Positions 33,511-45,765 are shown, counted from the first letter of the stretch. The stretch is DNA of 64,000 nt from Schistosoma mansoni (GCF_000237925.1 NC_031496.1:10130017-10194016), one strand, 5' to 3'. Notes: generated by a model not told the origin, from the letters alone. Made by a program: numbers and translations.

Positions 33511-36500
33511 ATGAAGTTGGATCAGACAAGTGATGAGTCGTCTAATACGTTACTGTCGAAGGTTTGTCGCCCGATCACTGTGGTTAGTTAACATTGAAGT
33601 ATATTATCCATAATATCGTTTGTCAGATACACCAAACCATAATTGATAAGCTCTATCCGTATAGGATAACTAGATGGCTGTTTGCATTGTTGTTATTTGC
33701 CATTTATGTGCTCCGGATAGCATCTATCCAGGTGCGTCGATTTATATTACATAATGTTTGTATTCAGGGTTTCCATATAGTTAGCTATACTCTAGCAATA
33801 TACTTATTGAGTTTATTCATATCATTTATTTCCCCAAAAGTAGATCCTGCTGCTGCAGATTATTCAGGTAGGTGTGTGCTATTCAAATAACTAAATGGCT
33901 ACAAGATGAAATCCCTACACTCCCACGAACTGTAGGTGAAGAGTTCAGACCTTTTATACCAAGATTACTTGAGTCGAAATTCTGGTAAGCCTCTGATTCC
34001 TATTTTTTGTGGCAGGTTATATGTATTCCGAACGTTAAACATATTTGTGTTACTTCTTAATTTATCCGAACCCACCATACGTATTAATGATCCGTAAAAC
34101 AGTTCGGAGACGTTATATACATGACTAGTACCACAATTGACCATGATTTAGCAATATTTTCATAGTTTGTTTCCCCCAAAAAATAATTCCAATATCCAGT
34201 AGTAGATATCTTCGCACCATACTACTCTATTTTCCCCATTGATTATGATTATTTCAGTATCATTGTGGAAAGATTGGAAAGTTGGTGTTAGTCTTGCCAT
34301 TAAGGATATCAGCTGATCTAATTTTTTTGATCCACCAGCCAGAAAAACTTTAACCTAAGTATCAGAAGGGGTTTTGTGGAGATTTTAGTAATTTTTATAG
34401 TTGAATTGACGAATCAGTTGAAGCTAGACCACCATGGAAAACCTGGAAGCACTGGACGGCCGTTTTGTTCTATTATGGGACTCCTCAGCAGTGCGCATTC
34501 ACGATCCCGCCTCGCGAGATTTCAACCCAGGACCTACGCGAGCGCTTAACCTCCAGACCACTGAGCCGGAATCCAACGGTGTTAATGTCTAACTTCAGCC
34601 AATCCACGAAGTCGCATAACCGTCCACCAATGTCTTCAGTGAGTTACTATCTCACAACAGACCCGGTTGAACTACATAGAAATAAAATTAACACAGAGCA
34701 ATATTTTTTGGTTTTGTTTTTAGCGACATTAATTTTTGATCTACATACATTTTATTTTAACACATAAACATTGGTACAGGGGGGCACCAGGTATATATGC
34801 GCCACACATACAAGTGCAGATTATAATGCGTGATTGTCTGAATACTTTCTGCAAACCTCTTAAGAAATAACAGTTAGATTGCGTGGTTAGTTATGTAGTG
34901 TTTAACTGTGGTAAACTGCACTTCTCACTGTGCCAACATTTATATTGAAATAATAAAGGGGACTGTGTTTATGAAAATTGTCGACCATATCAGGGCATGT
35001 TGATTACGTGAGCCCTCTTGGATATGCACACAGTAATTGTCTCATTTCAGATAAGTGGAACACTGACAAATCTATGAAGCGTACGAAAGCTTAGTACTTA
35101 TTAGCCTGAACATTGTAATTATATACTGACTAATCTTTATGGTCAAGCATCTAAATCAAGAAATGGTTGGTCATTCCTAAGGTCTTGTCACCGGTTTTGT
35201 GCCATCAAACATCATTTGTAGCGAACAAAATCATTAAAAGTTAACAGTTACTCAGTTTTGAAATCCAGTTAGTAAACTTTGGTTATTTCGACTATTTGTG
35301 GTATAGATAGGGTCTGATCAAAATGTCTCTTATCTAGTTACTATTTTTTCTACTTATATCGCCTTCATGAGGTTGGGAGAATACTATAAATAACCAGAGT
35401 GTAACCCTATCAAGTCAGGAACCCACTGACATCTATTCTTACTCATTCTTTAAGGCACATATTTCTTGGTTTTGACCGGTAAAATCTGTGCTTGTAAAAA
35501 CTTAATGCTGTAATACAACCATATATTTCCTATCTTCCTTTATTATGTGAAGATCTTGTCTATTGTTTACGAATATTCCTTTTAAGTTACTTGGTTATGT
35601 CATGGACTCACTTGGTTTCTCTCCCATTGTGCTAATGATAATTGTAATAACCGAGTATATGGTCAAAACAATTTCTACATTGCTTCCATATAAGTTGATC
35701 GCCTTCATTTAGAAAGTGTGTTAAAAATCACCTTAAAGATACTCAGCATCTAAACCAATCATTTTCACTCGTGTTAATAAACAACTGTATTTCCTAATAC
35801 GTTACAGGCTCTCCACCGTCCGTGCTGTTTCAATCAGTATATTTTGCACATATCTTCCCTTCTTGGATATTCCAGTATTTTGGCCGATACTAGTAATGTA
35901 TTTTATAATGTTGTTTGCTATTATGATGAAGAAGCAAATCAAGGTTTGTCTTATTATTTTTTTATAATATTTACCCATGTGCAGTTAGTATTTCCTATTC
36001 GTTTAATCCACTATTCGTCCTATCAGTTCGTTTTAAGGTTTATAATTCCATTGAGTTTCCAGTAGAAAACTTCAGATATCAAATACTAACTTTTCCATTA
36101 CCTTATATTGTTAGGTGCGATACTTCAATTTTGTGGATCAGTTCACGTACTGTAGCAGTGATTATCTTACCCTCAGGTTTCATAAAAGACACTACATATA
36201 TGTGTTTGTTGATAAAGTTCCATAGCATAATGGGATTGTTCCATTCATATATTGAAAAGCTTTTTAAACCTTAATTATTTAAGAAAGACCATTGAGTTCC
36301 CCATTTGTTAATAATTTAACGAAATACAATTTCAAGCAGCCGAATTCGGTTTTACTTCGTGTGATGGTTAGTAAGGCTGCCCGACCTTCGAAATTAAAGT
36401 AGATAGCTTGAAGTTTAAACCTGCCACCTAATCGTTAGAACTTGGTTACTGTGACTATAGAGCCACCATTTTAATAATCCTCTGTTTGTTATTTCATTTC

Positions 36501-37220
36501 AGCCACTAAGTTTTAGTCATCATAGAACCTGGAACAGATGTACATTTTGCTAAGTTCTCATACTATTTCAGGATAGCAAAATAAAATTAATAAGGTAAGT
36601 GGCGAGTGGGTAGTGATAGTATGAATAAGAAAGTAAATATGGTTCGAAGAAAAGAAACGAGATGAGAGAATAAAACGTATTCACTGATATTGAAAATATT
36701 CAAAAAAAGAATGAATGAATGGACCTTAATCTTCTAAATACTACGACACAACCAGGTCAATCAGGATTAAGACTAAACCCAAAACACCAGTATTCAGCCT
36801 ATAAATAAATAAGCTACTTCAAATACTCTATTGTCGGTTAATACCTGTTGTATGTCTCAGATAGTTCATTCGGACAATGGGTGTTCAAAAAATAAGATAT
36901 CAAGTTATTGTGTGACCGTTTGCATATAATGACGTTAGTTAAGCTCAACTACGGATGGCTACGTTAATTGTAACGCTTGAAAGGTACTGACGACTTGTTC
37001 TTGTTCTCTGTCAAACACATATCATGTAGTTCGGCGTTATTTATTCCATTGCCTCATAAATATGTAGCATTTAATCATTTCTGTTGCTTGTCTGACTTTC
37101 TTTTTCCCTTGTATGATACAGCATATGATTAAATATCGCTACGTTCCATTTACTTATGGGAAACCGAGACCTATGGGATCAAACAATAAGGAACAACCAT
37201 CTCCTGTGATTAATTCATGA
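33511..37220 (+). CDS. RER1: RER1 homologue, ER/Golgi retrieval receptor
   Basis: Six exons: 33511-33561, 33600-33731, 33768-33867, 33906-33984, 35808-35943, 37122-37220. All introns are GT-AG and the phases agree (0, 0, 1, 2, 0). The product is 198 residues, close to the ~196 of human RER1. RER1 is a four-TM membrane protein that returns escaped ER membrane proteins and unassembled subunits from the early Golgi. Motifs: 'DKLYPYRITRW' before TM1, 'GFHIVSYTLAIYLL' in TM2, 'SPKVDP' at 83-88, 'GEEFRPFIPRLLESKFW' at 105-121, 'DIPVFWPILVMYFIML' at 141-156, and 'HMIKYRYVPFTYGK' at 167-180. Introns 1-3 are only 38, 36 and 38 nt, typical schistosome micro-introns. Introns 4 and 5 are 1823 and 1178 nt; intron 4 hosts a SINE/hammerhead copy on the opposite strand. 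The start is the only in-frame ATG upstream of conserved sequence that gives a micro-intron. Confidence 0.95.
34362..34680 (-). mobile_element. tRNA-derived SINE with hammerhead, in RER1 intron 4
   Basis: Minus orientation. From the right: lead-in ('gttgaagttagacattaaca' reversed), tRNA-like part (A-box relic near 34550-34572, B-box relic near 34525), hammerhead (34449-34494), and a tail ending at 'tcagaaggggttttgtgg'. The frame at 34465-34767 is only a reading of this element. Confidence 0.82.
34449..34494 (-). ncRNA. Hammerhead ribozyme relic in RER1 intron 4
   Basis: On the minus strand: GCACTG, CTGAGGA, GTCC, loop CATAATA, then GAAC, AAAA, CGGCCG, GTC and CAGTGC. Stem I and the cleavage site are perfect. 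Stem II has one mismatch (GAAC for GGAC) and the conserved GAAA is AAAA, so loss of activity is expected. Confidence 0.75.
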
Positions 37221-37440
37221 TTTATAATTACAAAGAAGTTGTCTGCTTCATCTTTTGTTCATTTTAGGTATTTGTACATAGTTGTTTTGATCTTATCTTT
37301 GCTCTGTATATTTAATTTTGATTGTATTTTTATGCTTCAAAAGAGAATGTCGATTATTGGAAAATAGAATGTCTTTGTTTTACATCACATAGTTTGTATA
37401 TTTCTTTTTATCGTTGAAAAATCTCTTGGTCTTTTTCTAT

Positions 37441-37446
37441 AATAAA
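37441..37446 (+). promoter_or_regulatory. Candidate polyadenylation signal of RER1
   Basis: AATAAA about 220 bp after the stop, the first good match downstream. Confidence 0.45.
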
Positions 37447-38385
37447 GTTTAAAGCACGAATCCAAATATTTTCATTTTACGTTGGTCTGTCCAGTAATTT
37501 CGGGAACTGAAGTTGTGATACCTTTGTTTTACACGTTTCAAGGTACTTCACTCCCATCTTTTAAATACCCTGTATTTACGGCAATATACTTGTCCCATCT
37601 CTTCCTCCATTGTTCTAAACGTCTTTTGCGATCCTCAAAATTCAAGCCCTTCCAACTATTTCCTTTCCTGTTTTGTTTTTACGTCGTTTCCATTCCCCCA
37701 CTTGCACAATCGTCTTGGATTTCAGGAATCAAAGTTCCGACGTCCTAAGTCAAGTGAATAGGGGGGATCGAAATATGTGGTGGGCACTTACGGTCCGTCA
37801 CCGCTGATTGTCCCGACAAATTACCGTATTACAGAAGGCATCCATCAGGATCAGATAAATCACGAATATTTTTCTTAGTATTTCATTTCCTGCTTTTCGT
37901 TCCTTGTCTTGTGACTTCGGTCTGATGCTATATTAGTTATGTCCATAAATAACGACCTTAGCAACTATTCATATATTCACTGGATTGACTTTACGTCCCA
38001 TCAGTTTAACCAGTTCAGATAACTTAAGGTGCATTTCACTACTGATAAGTTAATTGTACAGAGATGGTATTAATTCGTGATTGTTACCGTTTATGTTTGT
38101 ATACTACTGTACATTTGTTACACTGTTTTCTTTTTATGTGATAGTCATTTTGTTGCTGAGCATCAAGGTCTTGGTATGTCTACGCTTTGATTATATAATT
38201 CGTAGTTAGCATCGAAACTAAGTTACTAGCTGGCCTAAGGGAATTACGTTATTGACAAGGCTCTGAAATCTTGTCTTAAGTTGAATTTCACTCAGTCACA
38301 TATCGTTACATAATTAGGCTGTATTGATCATGATGCAGTATTACTCGGCTTCTGGAGGTCTTTTTAAAAATATATATATATGGAG
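37447..38385. other. Region between RER1 and the Gypsy integrase remnant
   Basis: The frame at 37482-37748 (+) is unrecognised. The opposite strand there reads 'FEDRKRRLEQWRKRWDKY' with stops on either side, which looks coding-like, but I cannot name it. The rest may be decayed Gypsy interior. Confidence 0.35.
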
Positions 38386-39030
38386 TCCCCCTATTCGATT
38401 ATACCGATGCATCCCTCACTTGAGTTACATTTTGGTAGTTGATGCATACAGCAATTGACCAGGAATTTCTCTCGTGGAACGGCCTACTGCGAGCTTCACA
38501 GTCAAAAGGCTATGTCAACTGTCCAGTCGCTTCGTGGTTCCAGAATTAATAGCTGGCGACATTGGAACACAGTTTACTCTTACTACCTCGGAGTTTTTTG
38601 TCGGGAGAACGGAATCAGTCACTCCTAAACATTTCCGTCCCATCCCTAATCCAATGGCTGGGTTGAATGCCTTGTTGGATCCAAAGATGCCCTGGAGAAA
38701 TCAAAACGGAGTACGATCAAAGAGATGTTAGAGAGGTTCCTGCTTATCTTTCGTTCTACGCCAAATCCTCGAACGACCAACCAGGTCTCTAACAGAAAAA
38801 TACGAACACATTTCGATACCAGCTCTTGAGCTGCAACGAAAAGAAACGATGGAGAATCGATTCAGTGAACATCATGGGGCACAAAGACGATTGTTCGCTG
38901 TGGGTCAAAAAGTACTTGCTATGGACTATCGTTGTGCACATCCTACATGGACAGCTGGTCGATTCGTGCAAAAGAAAGAAAATGCGGTTTATGGGGTTTC
39001 TGTTGACTCAGACGTTTAAGTTCGTCATAC
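38386..39030 (+). pseudogene. Ty3/Gypsy integrase remnant
   Basis: Broken plus-strand frames show the end of a Gypsy integrase: 'DIGTQFT' (the second catalytic Asp block, with N changed to I), then 'KEMLERFLLIFRSTPNPRTT' and the C-terminal 'AHPTWTAGRFVQ' with 'AVYGVSVDSDV'. The catalytic Glu region is frameshifted. It is followed directly by the LTR-like repeat at 39056, as expected for the 3' end of an LTR retrotransposon. This lineage differs from the intact element at 59-64 kb. The frames at 38474-38731 and 38826-39041 are its pieces. Confidence 0.8.
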
Positions 39031-39055
39031 TAACCAATTAAAGTGAAGACATAAG

Positions 39056-39543
39056 TATGGGTAACTTCCAGGACCTATTAATGGACTATTATTCTACATA
39101 TGTTCTTTCTGTTTAACTATTGAGTAATTAGATTGTGTATATCTATATTCATCTTATTATAAGCTTCATTTTGACCTATGAATTATTATTATACGATTTA
39201 CTGTCCCTAAATTATATTCAGTTTATTGATTATTGTCTGCCACGTTCGCAGCCACATTTGGCTTGATCTTGTACAAATATTATTTTCTATTTTATGATGT
39301 GATGCGGTCTGTCTGTCTGGTATATAAGCCGAGTATGCTTGAAATAAATGATTCGCATAACAGAAGGTGTAATTGGTGTCCTGGACTCAACTGGAAGGGC
39401 TTGGCGGACAAGGGACCAATAAGGACGCTGGACTGCTCATACCGATCGAACGTCATTATTTTTGGCACAGTGTTAAGACGGGAAAAGTCGTATTTTGATT
39501 GGTGGATAATTCACGCGATAAAAATCCAGACATAAAATCATAA
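39056..39543 (+). mobile_element. LTR-like repeat, Gypsy-associated family, copy 3 (3' LTR)
   Basis: It aligns with 13315-13802 and 23393-23880, including 'cacatttggcttgatcttgt', the TATA-like 'ggtatataagc' near 39319 and 'accaataaggacgctggact'. Its position right after the integrase remnant ties the family to a Gypsy element. Confidence 0.7.
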
Positions 39544-40360
39544 CGAATTGGATACGGCCTTCTTTATTTCTCAAATTCATAACAACCTCGATCGCCAGTA
39601 ACGGGACCCTACATAGAATACTTCCCAATTGGCCATCTCTTAGCTAATCAACGGCAGTGGACACTTGGAAAAAATTCTAGAATCTTGTGTAAAAACTATA
39701 AATATACTGACGTTTCCTCTTATTGCGATTCCTACTTCTATTCAACCGTGTTCTGATTTGGGGACTTGTCGAGTGAAGTAAACTGTCCAAAGAATACTAA
39801 GCAATAAGAGTAGCTGGGTCGTAATAAGAAAGAGCATAGCAGCAGGCTTGCCATAATTCTCTACTGAATAATAGTATCATATATTTTACCTGGGTGTGTG
39901 ATAACCATTATATCCAATACTTAACACGTTCGAAGGATAAAATATTGGTGAGTTTTAGTCCACTATGTTGAACTTTTTAGTAGGAGTTGCTAGTCAATAT
40001 CAGCTGTCTGGTATTGTCATTTTATCGTACGACTATTATATACCTTCCTGAACAAGAATTATTCGTAAATATTTTGGTTTTCAGAAATCATTTGGAGCGG
40101 TTGCTCAGTAGTAAAGTCATTTGACTTATATAATCTAATCATAAGACTTCGCAATGTTGATTGTTCCCTCATTGATGTCCTCAATGATATAACAACTGTT
40201 CATCTTTATTTTAGCGTTGAGTTTTTTAACTAAAGAATATTAAACTACATTGGTGTAAATAAAATTACGCAGTCTAATTATGTTTTTCCTGTTAATTTTA
40301 CTTTTTTTCATTAAGCAAGTTGTACTAATGAAATTTATTGATAAAATAAATAAGCTTTAC
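39544..40360. other. Intergenic DNA, no gene recognised
   Basis: No gene or repeat that I can support. Confidence 0.35.
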
Positions 40361-40361
40361 G

Positions 40362-40660
40362 CACTTACGCCTGTTGCCCCTCGTGAGCCATAGGCCGTCG
40401 ACCATGGATCTCCCTCCCAGAGGTGCTTCTTTTTCTTTTATCTTAAGGATCCCGAGTTAAGGTTTGCCTTATAATACCGTTCGATGATTTCCGTAAAGTG
40501 TGAGCTATCCACCTCTAGCGTCTTTTCTGAATTTCCTTCTCAACTGGAAGTTGGTTTGTTCGCCCTCAGCAGGGTTCCGCCTGTAGTACTCCTAAGGTTA
40601 CTGCCAACCCTAAACCCGGATAAAAGAGGGTTGGGCCTGTGTTCAGTAACGTCATCCCAT
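40362..40660 (-). mobile_element. RTE 3' fragment with embedded GC-rich module, reversed
   Basis: 'cacttacgcctgttgcccct' is the complement of the RTE end ('aggggcaacaggcgtaag'). About 200 bp of decayed RTE 3' sequence follow. From about 40573 the 100-bp GC-rich module of 765 and 5172 follows in reverse. This juxtaposition suggests the module travels with RTE copies. Confidence 0.68.
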
Positions 40661-41599
40661 GAAAAAAATGCTAGAGGATCTAATCTGTTAGTATCAATTA
40701 GTTATATCGACCATCATTTGATAATTGGAGTCTCGAATCAGTTTAAGTAAATGATTTCGTCGGAAAGAGAATTTCCTTCGCTAAATTCTTATTTTTGCAT
40801 TAAGATACGTAAATTCTCTCTTCCCATATATTTTTGTCTACTCAGAATGTGCTTAAGCGTATTTTAAAAGGATTACTGTTTATTTTTATGTCGCAAATTC
40901 TTTATTAAGATCATTTTAAGCTCGTCAAAAATTGTGTTCTCAATTCGTCAAACAAATATTCACATATAATATTGTATCATAATCCATCAGTTCAAGTTAC
41001 CATACTTTTAAGCAGCATGATATAATCAAAATGAAGTACGGCTTAAGTATACATATAACGTCAAAGAAACCATTTATTTATCGGTAAATTTAAATGTAGC
41101 ATATTAGTTTTCTGTTATAATTACCAACCTAGATGTCATTTGAAGTATTACCAACAAATTAAGTAACTCAAATATAATACCATGTATGATACCCCAGAAC
41201 AATGTTGTTTAGTAAACAACCTTCATGATCATGACTCTGGATTTGCAATAAACACAATGATAGATAATATACAATCTAGTTAACTGATAGGTGCTAACAA
41301 GGTTAAATTATTGACACAGGTTCTCAAATAAATCGATTTCCATAGACAGCATCAATATCCAAGAAATAATATATTACTCTGTAGTTAAATCATTACTTTA
41401 ATTACAACATATTTACATAAAAGTTAACATGGATACATAGTATTTAAAACAGGCAGTTCAACTATAAGTCATCCAGTCGCTAGCGAAACGCGAACCCTAA
41501 GAAAATGCATGATTATTTTTATCACCAAAATATTCCCATTCATTTAAAACTATTTGTAATTCGTTATAAGTTTAGTAGCCCTATATCTGACTCCAATTA
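40661..41599. other. AT-rich stretch, nothing recognised
   Basis: No gene or repeat that I can support. Confidence 0.35.
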
Positions 41600-42335
41600 G
41601 ATCGTATTGTAGTTTGTGCAACTTATATCGACATAAGTAGTATATAACACTAGCCGGAAGTAGAATGTTTGACAGCAGAAGTTCGAGAAGGAAAGAACGG
41701 GGATAGAAAGCGATTAGTATGGAAATAAAAGAACTATGAAACGTGAGACGATTGATTGACATTTGCAAAGGAACAGTCAAGTTTGAGACAGTTGATCGGT
41801 ATTTTGCAAATTAAGTATTTACTGTATGATTCTCAAATTTCACTAAGAGATTGTGTAATTTTGTGGTCAAGTACGTTCGATTGTCCCCCCCCCGTGTGTT
41901 CTCGTTCACTACAGTATGTATGGTCGTTATCGAAATATACATCCTAGCTATCCTCGGACATAATCATCGACTTAACTCACATTAGTAAATAACGGGATTA
42001 AAATAAGTCCAATACGAGAAAGGATTTCGAACACGTATATTTTGTATAATCATTGATCTAGGTAGACGACCAAATGAACAAAGCGAAACGAAATGTTGGA
42101 CGGTGGAGAAGGCATGCGAGCCAACTCCTTTTCAATCAAGCGTCAATCGATATTTACAGACATGTGATGAATGGGATGAGAAGGGCACACGCGCTCATAT
42201 GAAAACAATCAGGGTTGATGAGTGAATAATTAACAAGGTCAAAATGTATGATTCAAAATAAATGAATAAATTGGCCTGTCCAGAAGCTAGAATAAGTTAT
42301 ATGGGCTCGACATAGGGATCAGCCACTACATAAGA
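41600..42335 (+). repeat. Unclassified ~735-bp dispersed repeat, longest copy
   Basis: This copy joins the two halves found separately elsewhere. The 5' half is at 15440, 18070, 20000, 22240 and 24040; the 3' half at 300, 2140 and 31636. It has no coding potential and no clear terminal repeats. A C-run (about 41885-41894) sits in the middle. It could be a non-autonomous element or a long LTR. I cannot classify it. Confidence 0.65.
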
Positions 42336-43025
42336 TTCATAACTATAAATACATACTCAGTCAAATGGTTGATTTTAAAAAATTTACCAAGCAAACAGTT
42401 TGTGTTGTTTAAGTTGACTAACTAGCCATATATGTTTCTATATTTCTTCCAATTAAACGTATAATTAACGCTTAGCTATTTGTTTCTCTGTCATTTTTAA
42501 TGATACAAAGTAGAATAGATACATTTCAATGCTGAAAATTATTACTTGTTTTTATAAGCGTACTAATTAAAAGAATTTTACATTAGCACCAATTAAGGAG
42601 TATCTATGTGCTTTAGGAGATGAATGACTATCATAATTTTATTTCGGGATCACTTAAGGATACTTCTGAAGGGTTTTTGTAGATAGCTAGAAATATTGAA
42701 GATAAACTTACTTGAAGATAGCTTTTTATCATTAACTGATATCAATGTAATAATGATTAAATCATCTGGAAAATTTTACCCTTTAGATGGCAGGTCTAAA
42801 CACCATTCGTCCTATTTAGATTCGATCGATCAGGTTAGTGTCATTGGTATTGATCCATTATAGTATTACTCTGTGTTGTTGATAAATATAAACTTGATAG
42901 ATGAGTAAAATATAAGAAAAAATCAACTGGATAATTACTGAAATCCATGAAGCACTAGACTAGTTATTACAATGGTTCATCATTTGACATCAGTTCGCAA
43001 AGAAAATCACCTTAAATAATTTAAA
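42336..43025. other. AT-rich stretch, nothing recognised
   Basis: No gene or repeat that I can support. Confidence 0.3.
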
Positions 43026-43029
43026 AATT

Positions 43030-43262
43030 ATCAGAAGGGGTTTTGTGGAGATTTTAGTAATTTTATAGAGTTGAGATCATGAGTCAGTTGAAGCTAGACC
43101 ACCATGGAAAACCTGGAAACACTGGACGGCCGTTTCGTCTTATTATGGGACTCCTCAGCAGTGCGCATCCACGATCCCGCACTCGCGAGATTCGAACCCA
43201 GGACCTACCAGTCTCGCGCCAGAGCACTTAACCGATAGACCAATGAGCCGGCATCCAATGCT
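43030..43262 (-). mobile_element. tRNA-derived SINE with hammerhead
   Basis: Minus orientation: tail 'tcagaaggggttttgtggag' reversed at the left edge, hammerhead at 43119-43164, tRNA-like region with good B box ('gagattcgaacccagg' in plus) and A box near 43225-43250. The lead-in is truncated after 'ggcatccaatg'. It is one of the best-preserved tRNA-like parts in the window. Confidence 0.83.
43119..43164 (-). ncRNA. Hammerhead ribozyme, near-intact core
   Basis: On the minus strand: GCACTG, CTGAGGA, GTCC, CATAATA, AGAC, GAAA, CGGCCG, GTC and CAGTGT. The core nucleotides are intact. One stem II pair (AGAC for GGAC) and the outermost stem I pair (a G-T wobble) are weakened. Residual activity is possible. 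Confidence 0.78.
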
Positions 43263-45554
43263 AATTTGAATAAAAATAAAGAAAAATCGGAGAAAATTTT
43301 CTCGACAAAATCATTTACTTCAGCTGTACATTCGTATTGATAGTTTATAGCAGCTCAACTACATTTGAGTTTGTTCACATTTAATTTGGTTAAGCCCTTT
43401 TATCAACTTATTTAACAGATAGATTCATTCGCACAACAACAATTTATCTATACCATTGTACTTTTATTATTGTTGAGCTTGTATGAACATGTATGCTCAA
43501 GCATTGCTTACCGCACATATTCATTCTGCTAGCTTTAGAGTTAGTCGTTAAATGATTTAATAACTCATTCATTTCCTTATGCATATGTATGGACATTTTA
43601 ATTGTTCATTGACTCACTTTCTCTTCAGGACTCGCATATCATTCTTGGTTCTGGTGATCTGTGTGTGGTGCGATAATAAACGTAATCGACGCTTTGTATT
43701 CGTCTTCCACCTTATACACTGTTGGGTGTTATCTAGTAACGGTTATCAGGACGAACAGTATAAGAAGTTTGAGAATTATATTGAATACCGACCGCCACAA
43801 GTTATATATATATATAAATTTTACGTTATAAAAATATTTAGATTACTAAAAGAATTGGAGATTAATTCCGTACGTTGAAATACTGCATCTTTGTTGAGCA
43901 TCATTCATTCCTAACAGTAAACATTTCAAATATGTTAGTATTCTACTTTTAAACCATTCACTCATCAAATACCGTTATCAAAAGTTGGTTACTATTATCA
44001 GAGGGAAAGATTTTATCTAGCCGACAACTAAACAGGATATGTAATTCGAAAACAATAAACAAAGTGAAACATCAGGGTTGATAGTTCCAAAATTAGGGAA
44101 GCTGACTACACAGACAATCAATGAGAAAAACTGCTGTAATACGATCTCAAAATAAAATAATAAAAAGTATGAACTGACTATATACACTATCGGACAATAT
44201 AAGCATTCAATTATTTCCTATACTCATCAACAATAGGGTTAGATAATGGATTAAAGTGACTTAAACGGATTCCTTAATTTAGTAACAAACATATTACCTT
44301 TCAATATTCTCAGGAATCCGTCGGTATCAAACGGTTGAAATCCTATGATGAAAAGTCACTTACATGATCTAATATGTCATGAGAGATAGGAAACTTCCGA
44401 AATACATTTAAGATTTTTGCTTAAGATTATATCAAAAAGGTTTTCGTTGCTAATCACTTTTTATAAATGTCTCAAACACCTAAAGGAAACGTCTCAACCT
44501 AAATACAACTTAACACAGAGAAGTTTAAGTCGTCATACTTGATATGATCAACCCCTGAGAAATCAGACGAATAAAGAGTTACCTCTAAAACATACTCAAT
44601 GGAATTCCGAGCAAAAATGGAGAAATGGACAAATCTTTTAAATAAATAGGTTTTCTACACCGAGGAAAACAAACTTTTGGATATTGACGTAACTATGCTA
44701 AGGGAAGAATTATTAGAATATATGACCAAATCATTATCGACGAGGCTTGAGCTTTTTGGATTCAGTGTTTTCAAACCTAGCCGTTCACAACAAAAACGTT
44801 CATGTCACAAACGACGAACAAAGAAATATCCATCTTGACACGTGTATCTGACTAATGTTGCATGTGAACAATCAAGACAATTTAGCAATATTGCATCAAT
44901 ATTAAAGGCAGATTAAAAAAACAAGTAAGGTAAGTGTTTTTATTTTAAAATTGGTTAGATATGTACACAAGAAATAACAATCCAGAAAAAAAGAAAATAA
45001 TGGTTAAAGGGAGATTCACATTACAAATGAACAAGTGTATCGATATCAGGTAACAGAAATGATATCATCTATGGAATATGACATCCAAATTGTTATTTAC
45101 TATTGCCTTCAATTATTTCGTCAGCTTCTTTCTATAAGAAAATAAACACAATACACTTTGTAACACATATGAAAAGATACTACTGATTGATATAAGTAGT
45201 TGAAAACAAGTTACAAAAATGACTTAAATGTTCATATGATTTAAATGAATGTTTTGTACTCTTAATCCGAAATGCACTATTCGTGAATCTAAACCTAAAC
45301 ATTTCTTAAAAAAGTCGAATTATCTAAACTAGTAGATTATTATCGTATAAACATTTAGAATAGAAACTGTATGACATAATTTATCAAACGAATTATATGA
45401 TTAAGAATATTTACTCGTTTGAAAATTTAAATATTCAGTTGGTATTACTTGGTTAAAATTGAAACTTTGAACATCGATTACGACGCAAGAGCTACTAACA
45501 ACTTAGTCAAGTATAACTCATGCTAAATGGAAGAAGTAGAAGCAGTCGATAGGA
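43263..45554. other. Intergenic DNA, no gene recognised
   Basis: The frame at 43579-43878 (99 codons) has no recognisable domain. I found no repeat edge that I can support. Confidence 0.35.
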
Positions 45555-45765
45555 AACCATAGACCTAGGTTTCATAATATTTGGCATTGATCAGAAAGCT
45601 GCACATGTCGTTTTGAAGGAACTGGTGGTCCCTAGCAGATTCGACCCCAAGTCACCCAGCTTCACAGTCACAAACGTCACCACTGAGCTATCAGGCCCGT
45701 AACTGACCTTCTGTGGACTGAGATGTATTTACAACTGATTGGTCACTAAGTGGTGACCAATATCC
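45555..45765 (+). repeat. Dispersed repeat, possibly SINE-like, copy 2
   Basis: It shares 'catgtcgtt', 'aagtcacccagcttcacagt' and 'gtggtgacca' in order with 18965-19160. On the minus strand it has 'tagctcagtggtgac' and 'ggggtcgaatc', which resemble Pol III A and B boxes. Confidence 0.5.

Noticed and set aside
37482-37748. 88-codon plus-strand frame, and a coding-like minus-strand run with many Arg/Lys/Trp residues
   Set aside because: Neither matches a family I know. Stops on both sides of the minus-strand run and no splice support, so it is not called.
43579-43878. 99-codon plus-strand frame
   Set aside because: Hydrophobic and Cys-rich in its first half, but no domain, no splice context and no neighbour that supports it.
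45100-45142. Minus-strand acceptor (complement 'ttttcttatag') followed by a short frame ending in a stop, which might be a last exon
   Set aside because: It does not match the conserved SART1 C-terminus and no partner exon was found. Possible by chance in AT-rich DNA.
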